Origin: Crateriforma spongiae
Lineage (GTDB): Bacteria; Planctomycetota; Planctomycetia; Pirellulales; Pirellulaceae
DNA: 64,000 nt
Assembly: GCF_012290005.1 (NCBI RefSeq)
Contig: NZ_JAAXMS010000008.1
Location: 1 to 64,000, forward strand
Reading direction: 5' to 3'
In this document: piece by piece, positions 56,270 through 64,000 of the stretch
Position numbering within the stretch: position 1 is the first letter of the stretch
How the letters are laid out: each line of letters opens with the position of its first letter
Notes under the pieces: generated by a model
The model's input: only the letters and a program-made list of their open reading frames with translations
Databases searched by the model: none
What the model was told of the DNA's origin: nothing
Translations under genes and position numbers: made by a program

Positions 56270-57959
56270 CGGATTCCCCTGATGGTTGATCGGACCCCGC
56301 GTCCATTTTAGCCGAGACGTTGGTTTCGAAGTGTGCGATTGCGTCCGCAAGCGCGTCCATCGTGTATGGATCGGCCACCACATCGGGGCGCACCCCCAAC
56401 TGCGACAACGTGTCCGCCGTCACGGGGCTGAGAGCCGCCACTTTAAGTTTTCCCCAGCGGTGGCCGAGCAATCGATCCACCGAACGCGCCGTCGCGCTGC
56501 TGGTGACCGTCACCCAGTCGATCCGACCACTATGGACATCATCGCACACCGACGACGGCCAATCTTGCACATCTTCGTTGCGGTACGCAGCCACCTGCGA
56601 CACATTGACACCCAATTCGCACAGCCGTTGGACCCATGCGTCGTTGCCACGACTGGCGCGGACGACCAGCCCACGCGACAGCTTCTGGTCGACCAACAAG
56701 TCCACCAACGCGTCGCCGGTGTAATCGTTGGGAACCAGATCAGCATGGATTCGATGCCCGCGAAGTGCCTGGGCCGTTTTTCTTCCGACCGCGGCAATCC
56801 GTAGGCCCGCAAGCTTTCGAACGTCGTGCTGCTGGTAGAACCGATCCAAAAAAAACTCCACCCCGTGGACGCTGCAGAAGACCAGAAAATCTTGTCGTTC
56901 CAGCTGGTCGATCGCCTGATCCAGGTCCGTCGGGTCATCCAACGCGCCGACCGCGATCGCGGGTTGGTGACGAACATCGGCTCCCAAAGCCGACAACCGC
57001 TGAACCAGCGTGTCGTTTTTGCTTTGAGGCCGCGTCACCAGCACGCGTTTTCCGAACAAAGGGCGACGATCGAACCAAGACATCGTTTCGGCCAGACGTG
57101 TGACATCGCCCACGATCGAAATCACAGGCGGGCGAATTCGTTGCCCGGGTGCCAGACGGTCGGCGACTTCGTCCAAGCGACAATGAATCACCTGCTGATC
57201 GGCCAGACTGCAACGCCGTACGATCGCCACCGGCGTATCGGCCGGCTTGCCCCCGGCAATCAGAGATTCGGACCAGACCTTTGCCGTGGTCACGCCCATG
57301 TAGATCACCAACGTGCCCGGAAATCGGGCCAGGGCAGGCCAATCCAGTGCGGACTGTGGCTTACCGGGCTCTTCGTGCCCCGTGACCAAGGCAACCGCCG
57401 ATGCGACGCCGCGGTGGGTAATCGGAATGCCGGCGTAGGACCCGGCCGCCAACGCGGCGGTGATCCCTGGAACGATCGTGAACCGCAGCCCCGCCGATCG
57501 CACGGCCTGAATTTCCTCGCCGGTTCGAGCGAACACCGCCGGATCGCCCCCCTTCAGCCGCACGACGCGCAGGCCCGCCGAAGCATGGCGGACAATTTCA
57601 GCGTTGATTTCATTCTGGGACCAAATCCGCGATTGGCCGTGTTTGCCGACACAAATCTGGGTGGCCGATGGACGGACATGACGCAAAAGATCTGCATTGG
57701 CCAGACCATCGAACAAAACGACGTCACAGCAGGCCAGGGCATCGCGACCACGAAGCGTCAGCAGCCCTGGGTCACCGCATCCGGCACCAACCAAGGCCAC
57801 CTGCCAGTCGGCCGAATCCGCGTCGCACCGCCGGCGATCATCGCAATTCGCGATCGGGCGAACAGCGCCAGCAGCCGCACTCGGATCAACGCCGTGGGCG
57901 GCGGCTGGTGGCGGCGTTTCGGGTTGCGGGGGTCGGTTCCGATTCGGATCAGGGCTCAT
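56253..57959 (-). CDS. Fused uroporphyrinogen-III C-methyltransferase / uroporphyrinogen-III synthase
   Basis: A 568-residue two-domain enzyme. After a Pro/Ala-rich N-terminal stretch, residues about 50-305 form the SAM-dependent methyltransferase (SUMT, CobA): VALVGAGCGDPGLLTLRG, VRLKGGDPAVFARTGEE, VPGITAALAAGSYAGIPITHRG. Residues about 315-550 match uroporphyrinogen-III synthase (HemD): GKRVLVTRP, FCSVHGVEFF, LRIAAVGRKTAQAL and TVTSSATARSV. The fusion would close the tetrapyrrole ring and methylate it toward sirohaem/cobalamin. Start ATG 57959 chosen over the longer frame to 58169, which would overlap rpsT and lacks family likeness. Confidence 0.94.
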   Translation of the reverse strand: MSPDPNRNRPPQPETPPPAAAHGVDPSAAAGAVRPIANCDDRRRCDADSADWQVALVGAGCGDPGLLTLRGRDALACCDVVLFDGLANADLLRHVRPSATQICVGKHGQSRIWSQNEINAEIVRHASAGLRVVRLKGGDPAVFARTGEEIQAVRSAGLRFTIVPGITAALAAGSYAGIPITHRGVASAVALVTGHEEPGKPQSALDWPALARFPGTLVIYMGVTTAKVWSESLIAGGKPADTPVAIVRRCSLADQQVIHCRLDEVADRLAPGQRIRPPVISIVGDVTRLAETMSWFDRRPLFGKRVLVTRPQSKNDTLVQRLSALGADVRHQPAIAVGALDDPTDLDQAIDQLERQDFLVFCSVHGVEFFLDRFYQQHDVRKLAGLRIAAVGRKTAQALRGHRIHADLVPNDYTGDALVDLLVDQKLSRGLVVRASRGNDAWVQRLCELGVNVSQVAAYRNEDVQDWPSSVCDDVHSGRIDWVTVTSSATARSVDRLLGHRWGKLKVAALSPVTADTLSQLGVRPDVVADPYTMDALADAIAHFETNVSAKMDAGSDQPSGESDERRN

Positions 57960-58162
57960 AACCGATAAGTTATGCGTTGTCAGGGTCGTCCCCACCAGTC
58001 GTGATTGGCTGGATCGCCACCCCGCCATCGTCCCGTGCCGTCTTCTTTGCGGGCGAATCGCGAAAGCTATGGACAGGTCGGCCGGCGATTGGCATACTCT
58101 GGGGCTTGCTCCGCCGATGTTGACCAAGAAAAACGTCAAACGCCTTCCTTCTTCCAACACAA

Positions 58163-58432
58163 ATGCCAAATACCGCCAGCGCCAAGAAACGACTTCGTCA
58201 AAACGAGACCCGCCGTCTGCGAAACCGTGCGGCTCGCAGCACCGTGCGTACCTCGATCCGTAAAGTCCGCGAAGCGGTCAAGGCGGGCAACGGTGATGAC
58301 GCGCAAACCGCCTACCGCGTTGCACAGAAGCAACTGGATCAGGCAGCCGCCAAGAATTTGATCCATCGCAACGCTGCGGCACGCACCAAGGCACGCCTGA
58401 ACAAATTGGTGAAAACCGTCACCGCCGCCTAA
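58163..58432 (+). CDS. rpsT: 30S ribosomal protein S20
   Basis: A basic 89-residue protein with the S20 N terminus PNTASAKKRLRQNETRRLRN and the conserved helical pattern NLIHRNAAARTKARLNKLV. It binds 16S rRNA early in 30S assembly. Length is typical (85-90). Divergent from the CobA-HemD gene with about 200 bp between starts. A GTCGGCT-T6 structure lies about 75 bases downstream. Confidence 0.98.
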   Translation: MPNTASAKKRLRQNETRRLRNRAARSTVRTSIRKVREAVKAGNGDDAQTAYRVAQKQLDQAAAKNLIHRNAAARTKARLNKLVKTVTAA

Positions 58433-58507
58433 GTCCCGGCATCCGTCGCTCGCGACGCCCGGAAGCTCTTCAGCTTCCCCATTCGACCGCGATCAACAGC
58501 AACGATC

Positions 58508-58562
58508 AGCCGACTCGAACGCTTCCTGCCCCTGGCGGACGCAAAAATGGGTCGGCTTTTTT
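58508..58562 (+). terminator. Possible terminator downstream of rpsT
   Basis: AGCCGAC (58508-58514) pairs with GTCGGCT (58551-58557), followed by six T residues. The 36-base loop is long, which lowers confidence. Confidence 0.5.
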
Positions 58563-58716
58563 GCTGCGCCGGCGAAATTCCTTCGCCGCCACATCGCGTG
58601 AAAAGCGCCGGCGGCAACCCGCCAGCACCGGTTGCAACGCAAGGGGGGCGAAACATCACGGGAGGCGAAAGGTCGACTCCCAAAAAGCTCGACTCCTCAA
58701 AAGCCTCGATCGACGG

Positions 58717-59985
58717 TCAGAAGACCAACGCCGCGTCGCTCAGCCGTCGCTTGGTTTCCTGCATCAATGTATCTTCGTCGGCTTCCGTCTCCGCGACGTA
58801 GGTCACGCTGAATCTCAGATAGCTGCCCGCGTCGTCCCAAGGCACGGTGACGATCCCGAACTGTTCGATCAGGTGTCGTGTGGCGTCTTCGGCCTTGGCA
58901 AAGGTTTCGCCTGATTCCGTTCCGGTGGGCGCCTTGGTGTACAGGAAATAGGTTCCGCCGGGCATTTCGCATTCGAAGCCACAGTCCTTCAGCACGGCAA
59001 CCAACTTTTCCATCCGGCGGCGATACTTTTCGCGAATCCGCTGGGGGATTGAATCGTCGTCCAGTGCCGCGGCGGCCGCTTTTTGGGTGGCGATGAATTG
59101 ACCGCTGTCGCTGTTGTCTTTGACATCGGCGAAAGCGGAAACGATTCGCGGGTGCCCGGCGACGAATCCCATCCGCCAACCGATCATGTCGTATCCTTTG
59201 CTCATCGAATGAACTTCGACGCCGACGTCCATCGCCCCGGGAGTCTGCAGAAAACTGCGGGGCGGGCCGTCAAAGGTCAACAAGATGTGGGCGGCATCGT
59301 GGACGACGACAAACTGCTTCTCTTTGGCCAGACGAACCACTTTCTCGAAAAACTCCGGCGGCGCGGTTCGCCCGGTCGGTGAATTGGGATAGTTGATCAC
59401 CAACAGTTTGGCCCGACGATAGATGTCATCGGGCACCGCGTCCAAATCTGGCAGGAATCCGTTTTCGGGCAACAGCGGCAGCTTGAAGACATCGCCGCCG
59501 TAGTACCGGGTGTGGGTCCCGGCGACCGGATACCCGGGGACGGTCATCAGCGTCACATCGCCGGGGTTGATGAAAACCGCTGGCAACATCGCATACGCGG
59601 GCTTGCTGCCGATGCAGTGATTGATCTGGCTGGCCGGATCAAGTTCGACACCAAAGTTGCGTTGCATGAACCGCGCCGCGGCTTCCTTGTATTCGCCGAC
59701 ACCGTTGTCGGCATAGCCACGGTTTTCCGTTTTGTCGATCTCCTGACGCATGACCTCGCGGACCGCCGAATCGGCCATCGAGTCGTTTTCGCCGATCCCA
59801 AAATCCAGCAACTTTCGGTCGGGATGGTCCGCCAGGGCTTTTCGCTTGGCACGTTTGATCTTTTCGAACTTGTAGATCTCGGTGTCTTTGCCGTACTTGT
59901 TTCCGCCGATTCGATCGGCAAAGAGTTCCTGGAAATACGGGTCGGCGGCAACGGATTCGGAAGAAGCGGTCGACATGGCAGCCAT
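58717..59985 (-). CDS. dapL: LL-diaminopimelate aminotransferase-like PLP enzyme
   Basis: A 422-residue fold-type I aminotransferase. The Schiff-base Lys lies in VHSMSKGYDMIGWRMGF; the PLP-binding NYPNSPTGRTA and VVVHDAAHILL are present. The N-terminal DFGIGENDSMADSAV and GYADNGVGEYKEAAARFM match DapL, which converts tetrahydrodipicolinate directly to LL-diaminopimelate for lysine and peptidoglycan, the route used by Chlamydiae and planctomycetes. A DapC/AspC-type role is less likely. The start is ATG 59985 or 59976. Confidence 0.9.
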   Translation of the reverse strand: MAAMSTASSESVAADPYFQELFADRIGGNKYGKDTEIYKFEKIKRAKRKALADHPDRKLLDFGIGENDSMADSAVREVMRQEIDKTENRGYADNGVGEYKEAAARFMQRNFGVELDPASQINHCIGSKPAYAMLPAVFINPGDVTLMTVPGYPVAGTHTRYYGGDVFKLPLLPENGFLPDLDAVPDDIYRRAKLLVINYPNSPTGRTAPPEFFEKVVRLAKEKQFVVVHDAAHILLTFDGPPRSFLQTPGAMDVGVEVHSMSKGYDMIGWRMGFVAGHPRIVSAFADVKDNSDSGQFIATQKAAAAALDDDSIPQRIREKYRRRMEKLVAVLKDCGFECEMPGGTYFLYTKAPTGTESGETFAKAEDATRHLIEQFGIVTVPWDDAGSYLRFSVTYVAETEADEDTLMQETKRRLSDAALVF

Positions 59986-60107
59986 GGTTTTGAATCGGGG
60001 GGATGTCACAAATCGGGGCAGGACCGACCCACGCGAGGCCGTCGATCGCCCGAGACGACGAGAGAAGCCCTCAGTCTATTACGTGCCGAGCTTCCGCCCA
60101 GGGGATA

Positions 60108-60761
60108 CTAGCCGCCGGTCAGTGGATTGCCGTCAGTCGCCGCGGCCGACTCGGTCGGATCCAGGACGGGCAGCGGTCCGGTGGTCCCGTTCTGGCCAGC
60201 CAGCCGTTGATGAATCGTTCGAATTCGACGAAGTTTGCGTTCGCCCAAAATTCCCGTTACGACGGCACCGACAACCGCGGGCACCAGCGAAACGACCGCG
60301 AACCAGCCTTCAAATCCGGACAACACGGTCAGCGACAACCAGCCCGCAAGTGTACCGGTCCCGATGTACTGGGCGCGAATCGACGCCGCAGTCCAGCGTC
60401 CGACTGTCGACCGTAGCGGACGCGTCAGCCCCCAACAACAGAGCATCGCGGGCAACGAACCCAAACAAGCGATCAGGCCACCGATGACGATCGCGATCAT
60501 TCCGTAGACAACGATGATCGCCAATTCGCCGGGGTCATTTCGGACCAAGGCAAAGCCGATCGTGACCATGGCCAATAGCGCGCCGAACAGCGCCCCCGCG
60601 GTGGTCGTCGCACCGATCGATCCCAACAGCACGCCCGTCGTACTGACCACTTGCGGATCGAAAGAACCGTCATCGGGAACCGCCAAATGCTGGCCGATCT
60701 GATCCGCGTCCTCGACGTTGGACACGGCATAAGGATTCAGCGGCGTGTCGGGAACAGACAT
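60108..60761 (-). CDS. Membrane protein of unknown function
   Basis: A 217-residue protein starting MSVPDTPLNPYAVSNVED, a polar N terminus of a type common in planctomycete membrane proteins (NPY motif). Four hydrophobic segments follow between about 40 and 185: LLGSIGATTTAGALFGALLA, IIVVYGMIAIVIGGLI, TLAGWLSLTVLSGF and WFAVVSLVPAVVGAVV. The C terminus is polar. Start ATG 60761 fits; the longer frame adds 26 basic residues. No family recognised. It is divergent from the histidine kinase gene across about 135 bp. Confidence 0.8.
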   Translation of the reverse strand: MSVPDTPLNPYAVSNVEDADQIGQHLAVPDDGSFDPQVVSTTGVLLGSIGATTTAGALFGALLAMVTIGFALVRNDPGELAIIVVYGMIAIVIGGLIACLGSLPAMLCCWGLTRPLRSTVGRWTAASIRAQYIGTGTLAGWLSLTVLSGFEGWFAVVSLVPAVVGAVVTGILGERKLRRIRTIHQRLAGQNGTTGPLPVLDPTESAAATDGNPLTGG

Positions 60762-60898
60762 CGAACGGCACCAGGAACCGACGCGAGCCGGACAGACGAA
60801 CCGTCGCCCACCGGCATTCGGTTGACGACCGGCCACCACCTTACTCGAATTGACACTCCCACGCTCGCCCCACCATTCATTCCAGGCACGCAGCGACC

Positions 60899-61636
60899 AT
60901 GGCCCCGTCCGATCCGCAGACCTCGACCGATCAACTGCGCAGCCAGTACGAAGAGCTTGCCGAGCTGGCCGGATCGCTGGCCCATGAAATCAAGAATCCG
61001 CTGTCGATCATCCACATGAACATCGACCTGCTAAGCGAAGACTTGGCAGAACTGGATGGCGCCGAATCCAGACGCTGCCAAGACCGTGTCGACATGGTGC
61101 GCGATCAGTGCGAGCGAATGGAGGCATTGCTGCGGGACTTTCTTCGTTACGCTCGTCTGCGCGACATCGACTTGGTCCCCGGCAGCCTGAACGACCAAGT
61201 GATCCGTGTGCTGAAGGCCTACCAAGCTCAAGCCGATGCCGGGCACATCCGCATCCACGAGTATTTGGATCCGGACCTTCCCGCCATCTTGCTGCACAGC
61301 GATTCGCTTCAATCCGCATTGATCAACTTGGTCAAAAATGCATTGGAAGCGATGGACGAAGGCGGCGAACTCTGGGCCCGCACCTACACCACTCGCGGCG
61401 GCGTCGCTTTGGATTTGATCGACAACGGATGCGGCTTGGAAGACAACACCGTCATGCACATGTTCGAACCGTTCTACAGCACCAAGGAAGGCGGCAGCGG
61501 CCTGGGACTGCCTACGGCACGGAAGATCATCGAAGCGCATGGTGGCCGAATCAGCGTGCAAAGTGAGATCGGACGGGGCACCAAGTTCACGCTGGAATTC
61601 CCCGTTCCACCACGGCTGAGCGGCACCGCTTCGTAA
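60899..61636 (+). CDS. Soluble histidine kinase (NtrB-like, no sensor domain)
   Basis: A 245-residue kinase with just the catalytic parts. The H-box is LAGSLAHEIKNPLS with phospho-acceptor His29. The N box is LINLVKNALEAMD, G1 DLIDNGCGL, F box MFEPFYSTK and G2 GSGLGLPTARKI. There is no membrane span, PAS or other input domain, so the signal must come from a partner or the short N terminus. Pattern fits the NtrB/AtoS group that partners sigma-54 activators. No response regulator is adjacent. Confidence 0.93.
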   Translation: MAPSDPQTSTDQLRSQYEELAELAGSLAHEIKNPLSIIHMNIDLLSEDLAELDGAESRRCQDRVDMVRDQCERMEALLRDFLRYARLRDIDLVPGSLNDQVIRVLKAYQAQADAGHIRIHEYLDPDLPAILLHSDSLQSALINLVKNALEAMDEGGELWARTYTTRGGVALDLIDNGCGLEDNTVMHMFEPFYSTKEGGSGLGLPTARKIIEAHGGRISVQSEIGRGTKFTLEFPVPPRLSGTAS

Positions 61637-62052
61637 CGTCGCGGTTGTGGCCCGGACACCAAGTGCGGCGTGCCCCGGGCGTGACAACCATTACAACCGG
61701 TGCTTTCCGCCACGGGCAAAGTGAAATCCATCCTTTTTCGGTCGGGATAATTTGCCTGCACCGCTTGGTACAAAACGTCGCACCGGAGCCGAAGCGATCA
61801 CCGCAAACTCGTCACATTCGTTTGCTTCGGATCGATTGGTCGGTGTAATCCCGATGCCGCTGTCAGATTGCTGACACCCAAGCGGTCGTTGTGAAGAGGT
61901 TTGGCAGCGAAGATTCCGCGCATCGGACGCTTTGTGCGGATTGTTCGTGCTTGAAGGTGCCGAAACGATGGCGTTGCCACGCGGATCGCCGCTGCCCGAT
62001 ACGGACAGCGAAAGACCAACCCGCACAACGCTCGCTCCATTGGAAGGCAAGC
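61637..62052. other. Intergenic / leader region of the outer-membrane barrel gene
   Basis: About 415 bp containing the promoter and leader of the downstream barrel gene. The in-frame extension upstream of 62053 is basic and lacks a signal peptide, so is treated as untranslated. GGAAGG at 62042-62047 is the ribosome-binding site. No riboswitch identified. Confidence 0.45.
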
Positions 62053-63462
62053 ATGAACATGAAGTTCTTTGCCAGGATCCTGCCGGCACTGGCCGTCTTT
62101 GGCCTCGGTAGCCTGGCTTGCAGCGCGAACCATCCCGCCGCGCCCTCGGACTGGCAAACCTTTCTTGCCAACAGTCGCTCCGGATGCGGATGCAACACCG
62201 GGCCGTCGGTGATGACCTACGGCCCAAACTATTCCCAGCCATCACCCTACGTCACGTCACCACACGTGGTGTCGCCGGGGCCAGGCTGTTCGACCGGCGA
62301 TTCGTCGATCGGTGCCTATGGTGGCAGCATCACCGCCACGCCGGGCATGATCAGCGGCGGCGCGTCGGCCGGCGTCGGCCCCACGGTGACCGGATCTGCC
62401 ATGGCCGGAAGCGTCATGACCGGGTCTGGGGCGTGCGGATCGGCCGGAGTCGGCGTCGGCGGACCATACGGTGGCGGTGTCTATGGCGGCGGGTATGGCG
62501 GTTCCATCATCGCGGGCAACGCATATCCGACCGGCGGTTATGGTTACGGAGCCGCGTGCGCCCCGGCCCCCCAACCGATTTATCGCCCGCGGTTTTCGCT
62601 GTCCGGCTTTTACGGCGGCTTTGAATTTTTGTGGCTTCGCGCCCACTTCGACCAAAACGTGGCAATGATCATCGACCCGCCGGTGGGCAACCGCCTGGTC
62701 CCGTTTGATTACAGCTATGACTTTTCACCCCGCGTCTGGCTCGGATGGGAAAACTGCCGCGGCAATGGATTTCGCGCCACGTATTTCCGCTACGAGGACG
62801 AAGCAGACATCGAGCAATTCACCGCCGCCGCCGGACAGGTTCCAGTTTACGTGGAAGTCTATGGTGCCGGCGGCAACTTGGCCCGCAACGCCTACGCCGA
62901 CGCGATCGGCGAAACGTTGACGTCGTCACACCGCTTGGAACTGCAGTCGTTGGACTTGGAAGCGACACACCTGTTTGAATGGTGTGCGATGCGTGCACGC
63001 ATGGGCTTCGGTTTGCGATTGGCGGAGATGGAACAAAACCTTCACGCCCGCGTTTACCTGCCCGATGGCACGCTGGAAGAAATCGTCACCAACGATTTGT
63101 CGTTCCGCGGCGTCGGACCGACCGTTTCGATGATGTTCACACAACCGTTGTGGAAGTCACGATTCTCGCTTTACGGCAACTTGCGTGGTTCGCTGCTAAT
63201 GGCAGAAACCGAGCAGTACATCTACGAGATGAAAGGCGCTTACACGACCGAGTTGGTCGACATCGCCGAACAACGCGAAATCCTGACGAACTTGGAAATG
63301 GGCCTCGGCATCCAGTTCGGCCAATCGATTGGTCGCCGTGCAGGCATGTTCGTGCGTGCCGGGTATGAAACCCAAGTGTGGTTCGACGCTGGCGGACCGG
63401 TTGATTCGCACAGCACCATCGGATTGGACGGCATCACGCTGGGCGCCGGACTTAGCTTCTGA
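62053..63462 (+). CDS. Outer-membrane beta-barrel protein (BBP7/Lpg1974-like)
   Basis: A 469-residue exported protein. The signal peptide MNMKFFARILPALAVFGLGS ends near a Cys (LACSAN). A Gly/Ser/Tyr-rich low-complexity segment (about 40-175, including GGGVYGGGYGGS) follows. The C-terminal ~290 residues alternate hydrophobic and polar residues as membrane strands (FSLSGFYGGFEFLWLRAHFD, NGFRATYFRYEDEAD, RARMGFGLRLAEME) and end in Phe (AGLSF), the outer-membrane assembly signal. This layout matches the planctomycete BBP7 / Lpg1974 pore-forming family. Start ATG 62053, 5 bases after GGAAGG. A strong terminator follows. Confidence 0.88.
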   Translation: MNMKFFARILPALAVFGLGSLACSANHPAAPSDWQTFLANSRSGCGCNTGPSVMTYGPNYSQPSPYVTSPHVVSPGPGCSTGDSSIGAYGGSITATPGMISGGASAGVGPTVTGSAMAGSVMTGSGACGSAGVGVGGPYGGGVYGGGYGGSIIAGNAYPTGGYGYGAACAPAPQPIYRPRFSLSGFYGGFEFLWLRAHFDQNVAMIIDPPVGNRLVPFDYSYDFSPRVWLGWENCRGNGFRATYFRYEDEADIEQFTAAAGQVPVYVEVYGAGGNLARNAYADAIGETLTSSHRLELQSLDLEATHLFEWCAMRARMGFGLRLAEMEQNLHARVYLPDGTLEEIVTNDLSFRGVGPTVSMMFTQPLWKSRFSLYGNLRGSLLMAETEQYIYEMKGAYTTELVDIAEQREILTNLEMGLGIQFGQSIGRRAGMFVRAGYETQVWFDAGGPVDSHSTIGLDGITLGAGLSF

Positions 63463-63533
63463 TGCCCCCGGATGATTGCAAGATCGGCAACGCGACGAAT
63501 CACCGTCACATTGCCGATCAAAGATGACGTTCA

Positions 63534-63574
63534 AAAACGGCTCGGCGGCGGAACCCGCCCGAGCCGTTTTCTAC
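63534..63574. terminator. Bidirectional terminator between convergent genes
   Basis: AAAACGGCTCGG (63534-63545) pairs with CCGAGCCGTTTT (63559-63570) in a perfect 12-bp stem; the A-rich left and T-rich right arms suit termination in both directions. It ends at the stop codon of the minus-strand gene, so for that gene it begins right after the stop. Confidence 0.9.
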
Positions 63575-64000
63575 ATTTGGGCAACGGCTTTTTCGGCGGG
63601 CTGATTCGCCGCTTGTTCGCACGTGGCGGCCAATTCGAACTGAACCGCCCAACGCCCATCAGCATCGCCGGTCACGATCCAGTGCGGCTGAACACAGACG
63701 CTTTGGTGAACCAGTTCGAAACCACCTTCGCTTAGGCTGACCGTCTCGATCGGGAAGGCCCAAATGCCGGATTCACGACCAATCGCCAAATCGACATCCA
63801 GCCCCAACCAGCGGTCGGACAACTTCAAACCGCGGACGTTTTTCAGGTCCAGCATTTCACCAAGTTGCCCCAGGCGATTGCCGTCAACATCGCTGAAATA
63901 CCGATCATCCGCACCGGCGGGCATCCCGGCGAAATTCAATTCGATTGCGAAGTGCAGCGGGCGTCCCGGCGGCAAGTTTTCCAGCAAGTACGTCACCTGC
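63571..64000 (-). CDS. GH57-family alpha-amylase/glucanotransferase, C-terminal part (partial)
   Basis: The last ~143 residues of a gene whose start lies beyond the window edge. The segment FAIELNFAGMPAGADDRYFS, with GLDVDLAIG, WAFPIETVSLSEGGFELVHQ and the following basic/hydrophobic strands, matches the C-terminal beta domain (DUF1926) of glycoside hydrolase family 57 alpha-amylases and 4-alpha-glucanotransferases. It would process glycogen or another alpha-glucan. The catalytic domain is not visible. The ATG at 63996 is internal. Confidence 0.8.
   Translation of the reverse strand, partial: QVTYLLENLPPGRPLHFAIELNFAGMPAGADDRYFSDVDGNRLGQLGEMLDLKNVRGLKLSDRWLGLDVDLAIGRESGIWAFPIETVSLSEGGFELVHQSVCVQPHWIVTGDADGRWAVQFELAATCEQAANQPAEKAVAQM

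Noticed and set aside
58570-58588. CGGCGAA-ATTCC-TTCGCCG hairpin as terminator for rpsT or dapL
   Set aside because: A perfect 7-bp stem, but no T-run on either strand; may be a simple palindrome.

Overview
The window looks like a chromosomal segment of a planctomycete, most likely Pirellulaceae (Rhodopirellula-like). Support comes from family content: two DUF1559 pseudopilin-type proteins with H-x9-DG motifs plus a DUF1559-like lipoprotein, three sulfatases, DUF1080 and DUF4038 secreted carbohydrate enzymes, a PEP-CTERM protein, an LL-diaminopimelate aminotransferase, a BBP7/Lpg1974-like outer-membrane barrel and an integron-type integrase. No rRNA, prophage, transposase or CRISPR was seen. 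The assignment rests on family recognition; no database search was possible.

Left end (1-4.8 kb): a gene-poor stretch with a hairpin, an integron-type tyrosine recombinase with a long low-complexity basic tail, a tandem array of ~105 bp hairpin-bearing repeats, then tRNA-Asp(GTC). I found no convincing attC sites, so this is an orphan integrase as far as can be seen. 4-20 kb: small unknown proteins, a lipoprotein/ABC-ATPase pair, a DUF1080 hydrolase, aldose epimerase, Dus, a GGDEF protein, PIN-PhoH ATPase, an alpha/beta hydrolase coupled to a DUF4038 glycosidase, tRNA-Arg(CCG), a rhomboid protease and an NtrC-type regulator with a variant GAFTGA loop. 20-29.5 kb: a secreted Cys/Pro-rich repeat protein, carB, a sulfatase, a CaCA antiporter, a DUF971 protein and a phenylacetate-CoA-ligase-like enzyme.

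29.7-38.3 kb, all on the + strand, is the most distinctive block: two prepilin-like DUF1559 proteins, a DUF1573 membrane-anchored protein, a double zinc ribbon-helical-PilM-like fusion, and a DUF1559-like lipoprotein. The last three overlap at start/stop codons. It looks like a planctomycete-specific pseudopilus-like assembly locus. It is followed by a PEP-CTERM protein, a nucleoside hydrolase, a sulfatase, an extended CsrA, a two-domain epimerase, two coupled small unknown genes and another sulfatase.

46.3-53.4 kb is a minus-strand catabolic cluster (MFS transporter, Gfo/Idh oxidoreductase, cyclase-family hydrolase, DUF1537 acid-sugar kinase, and a GTGA-coupled isopropylmalate/tartrate-dehydrogenase-like plus 3-hydroxyacyl-CoA-dehydrogenase-like pair) that suggests acid-sugar use. 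53.7-58.0 kb is a tight cofactor operon (CobA-HemD fusion, truncated haemoglobin, AhpD-like protein, MobA-MoeA fusion), consistent with sirohaem and molybdopterin supply for nitrogen-oxide metabolism. The right end carries rpsT, dapL, an unknown membrane protein, a sensor-less histidine kinase, the outer-membrane barrel and the 3' end of a GH57-type gene cut by the window edge.
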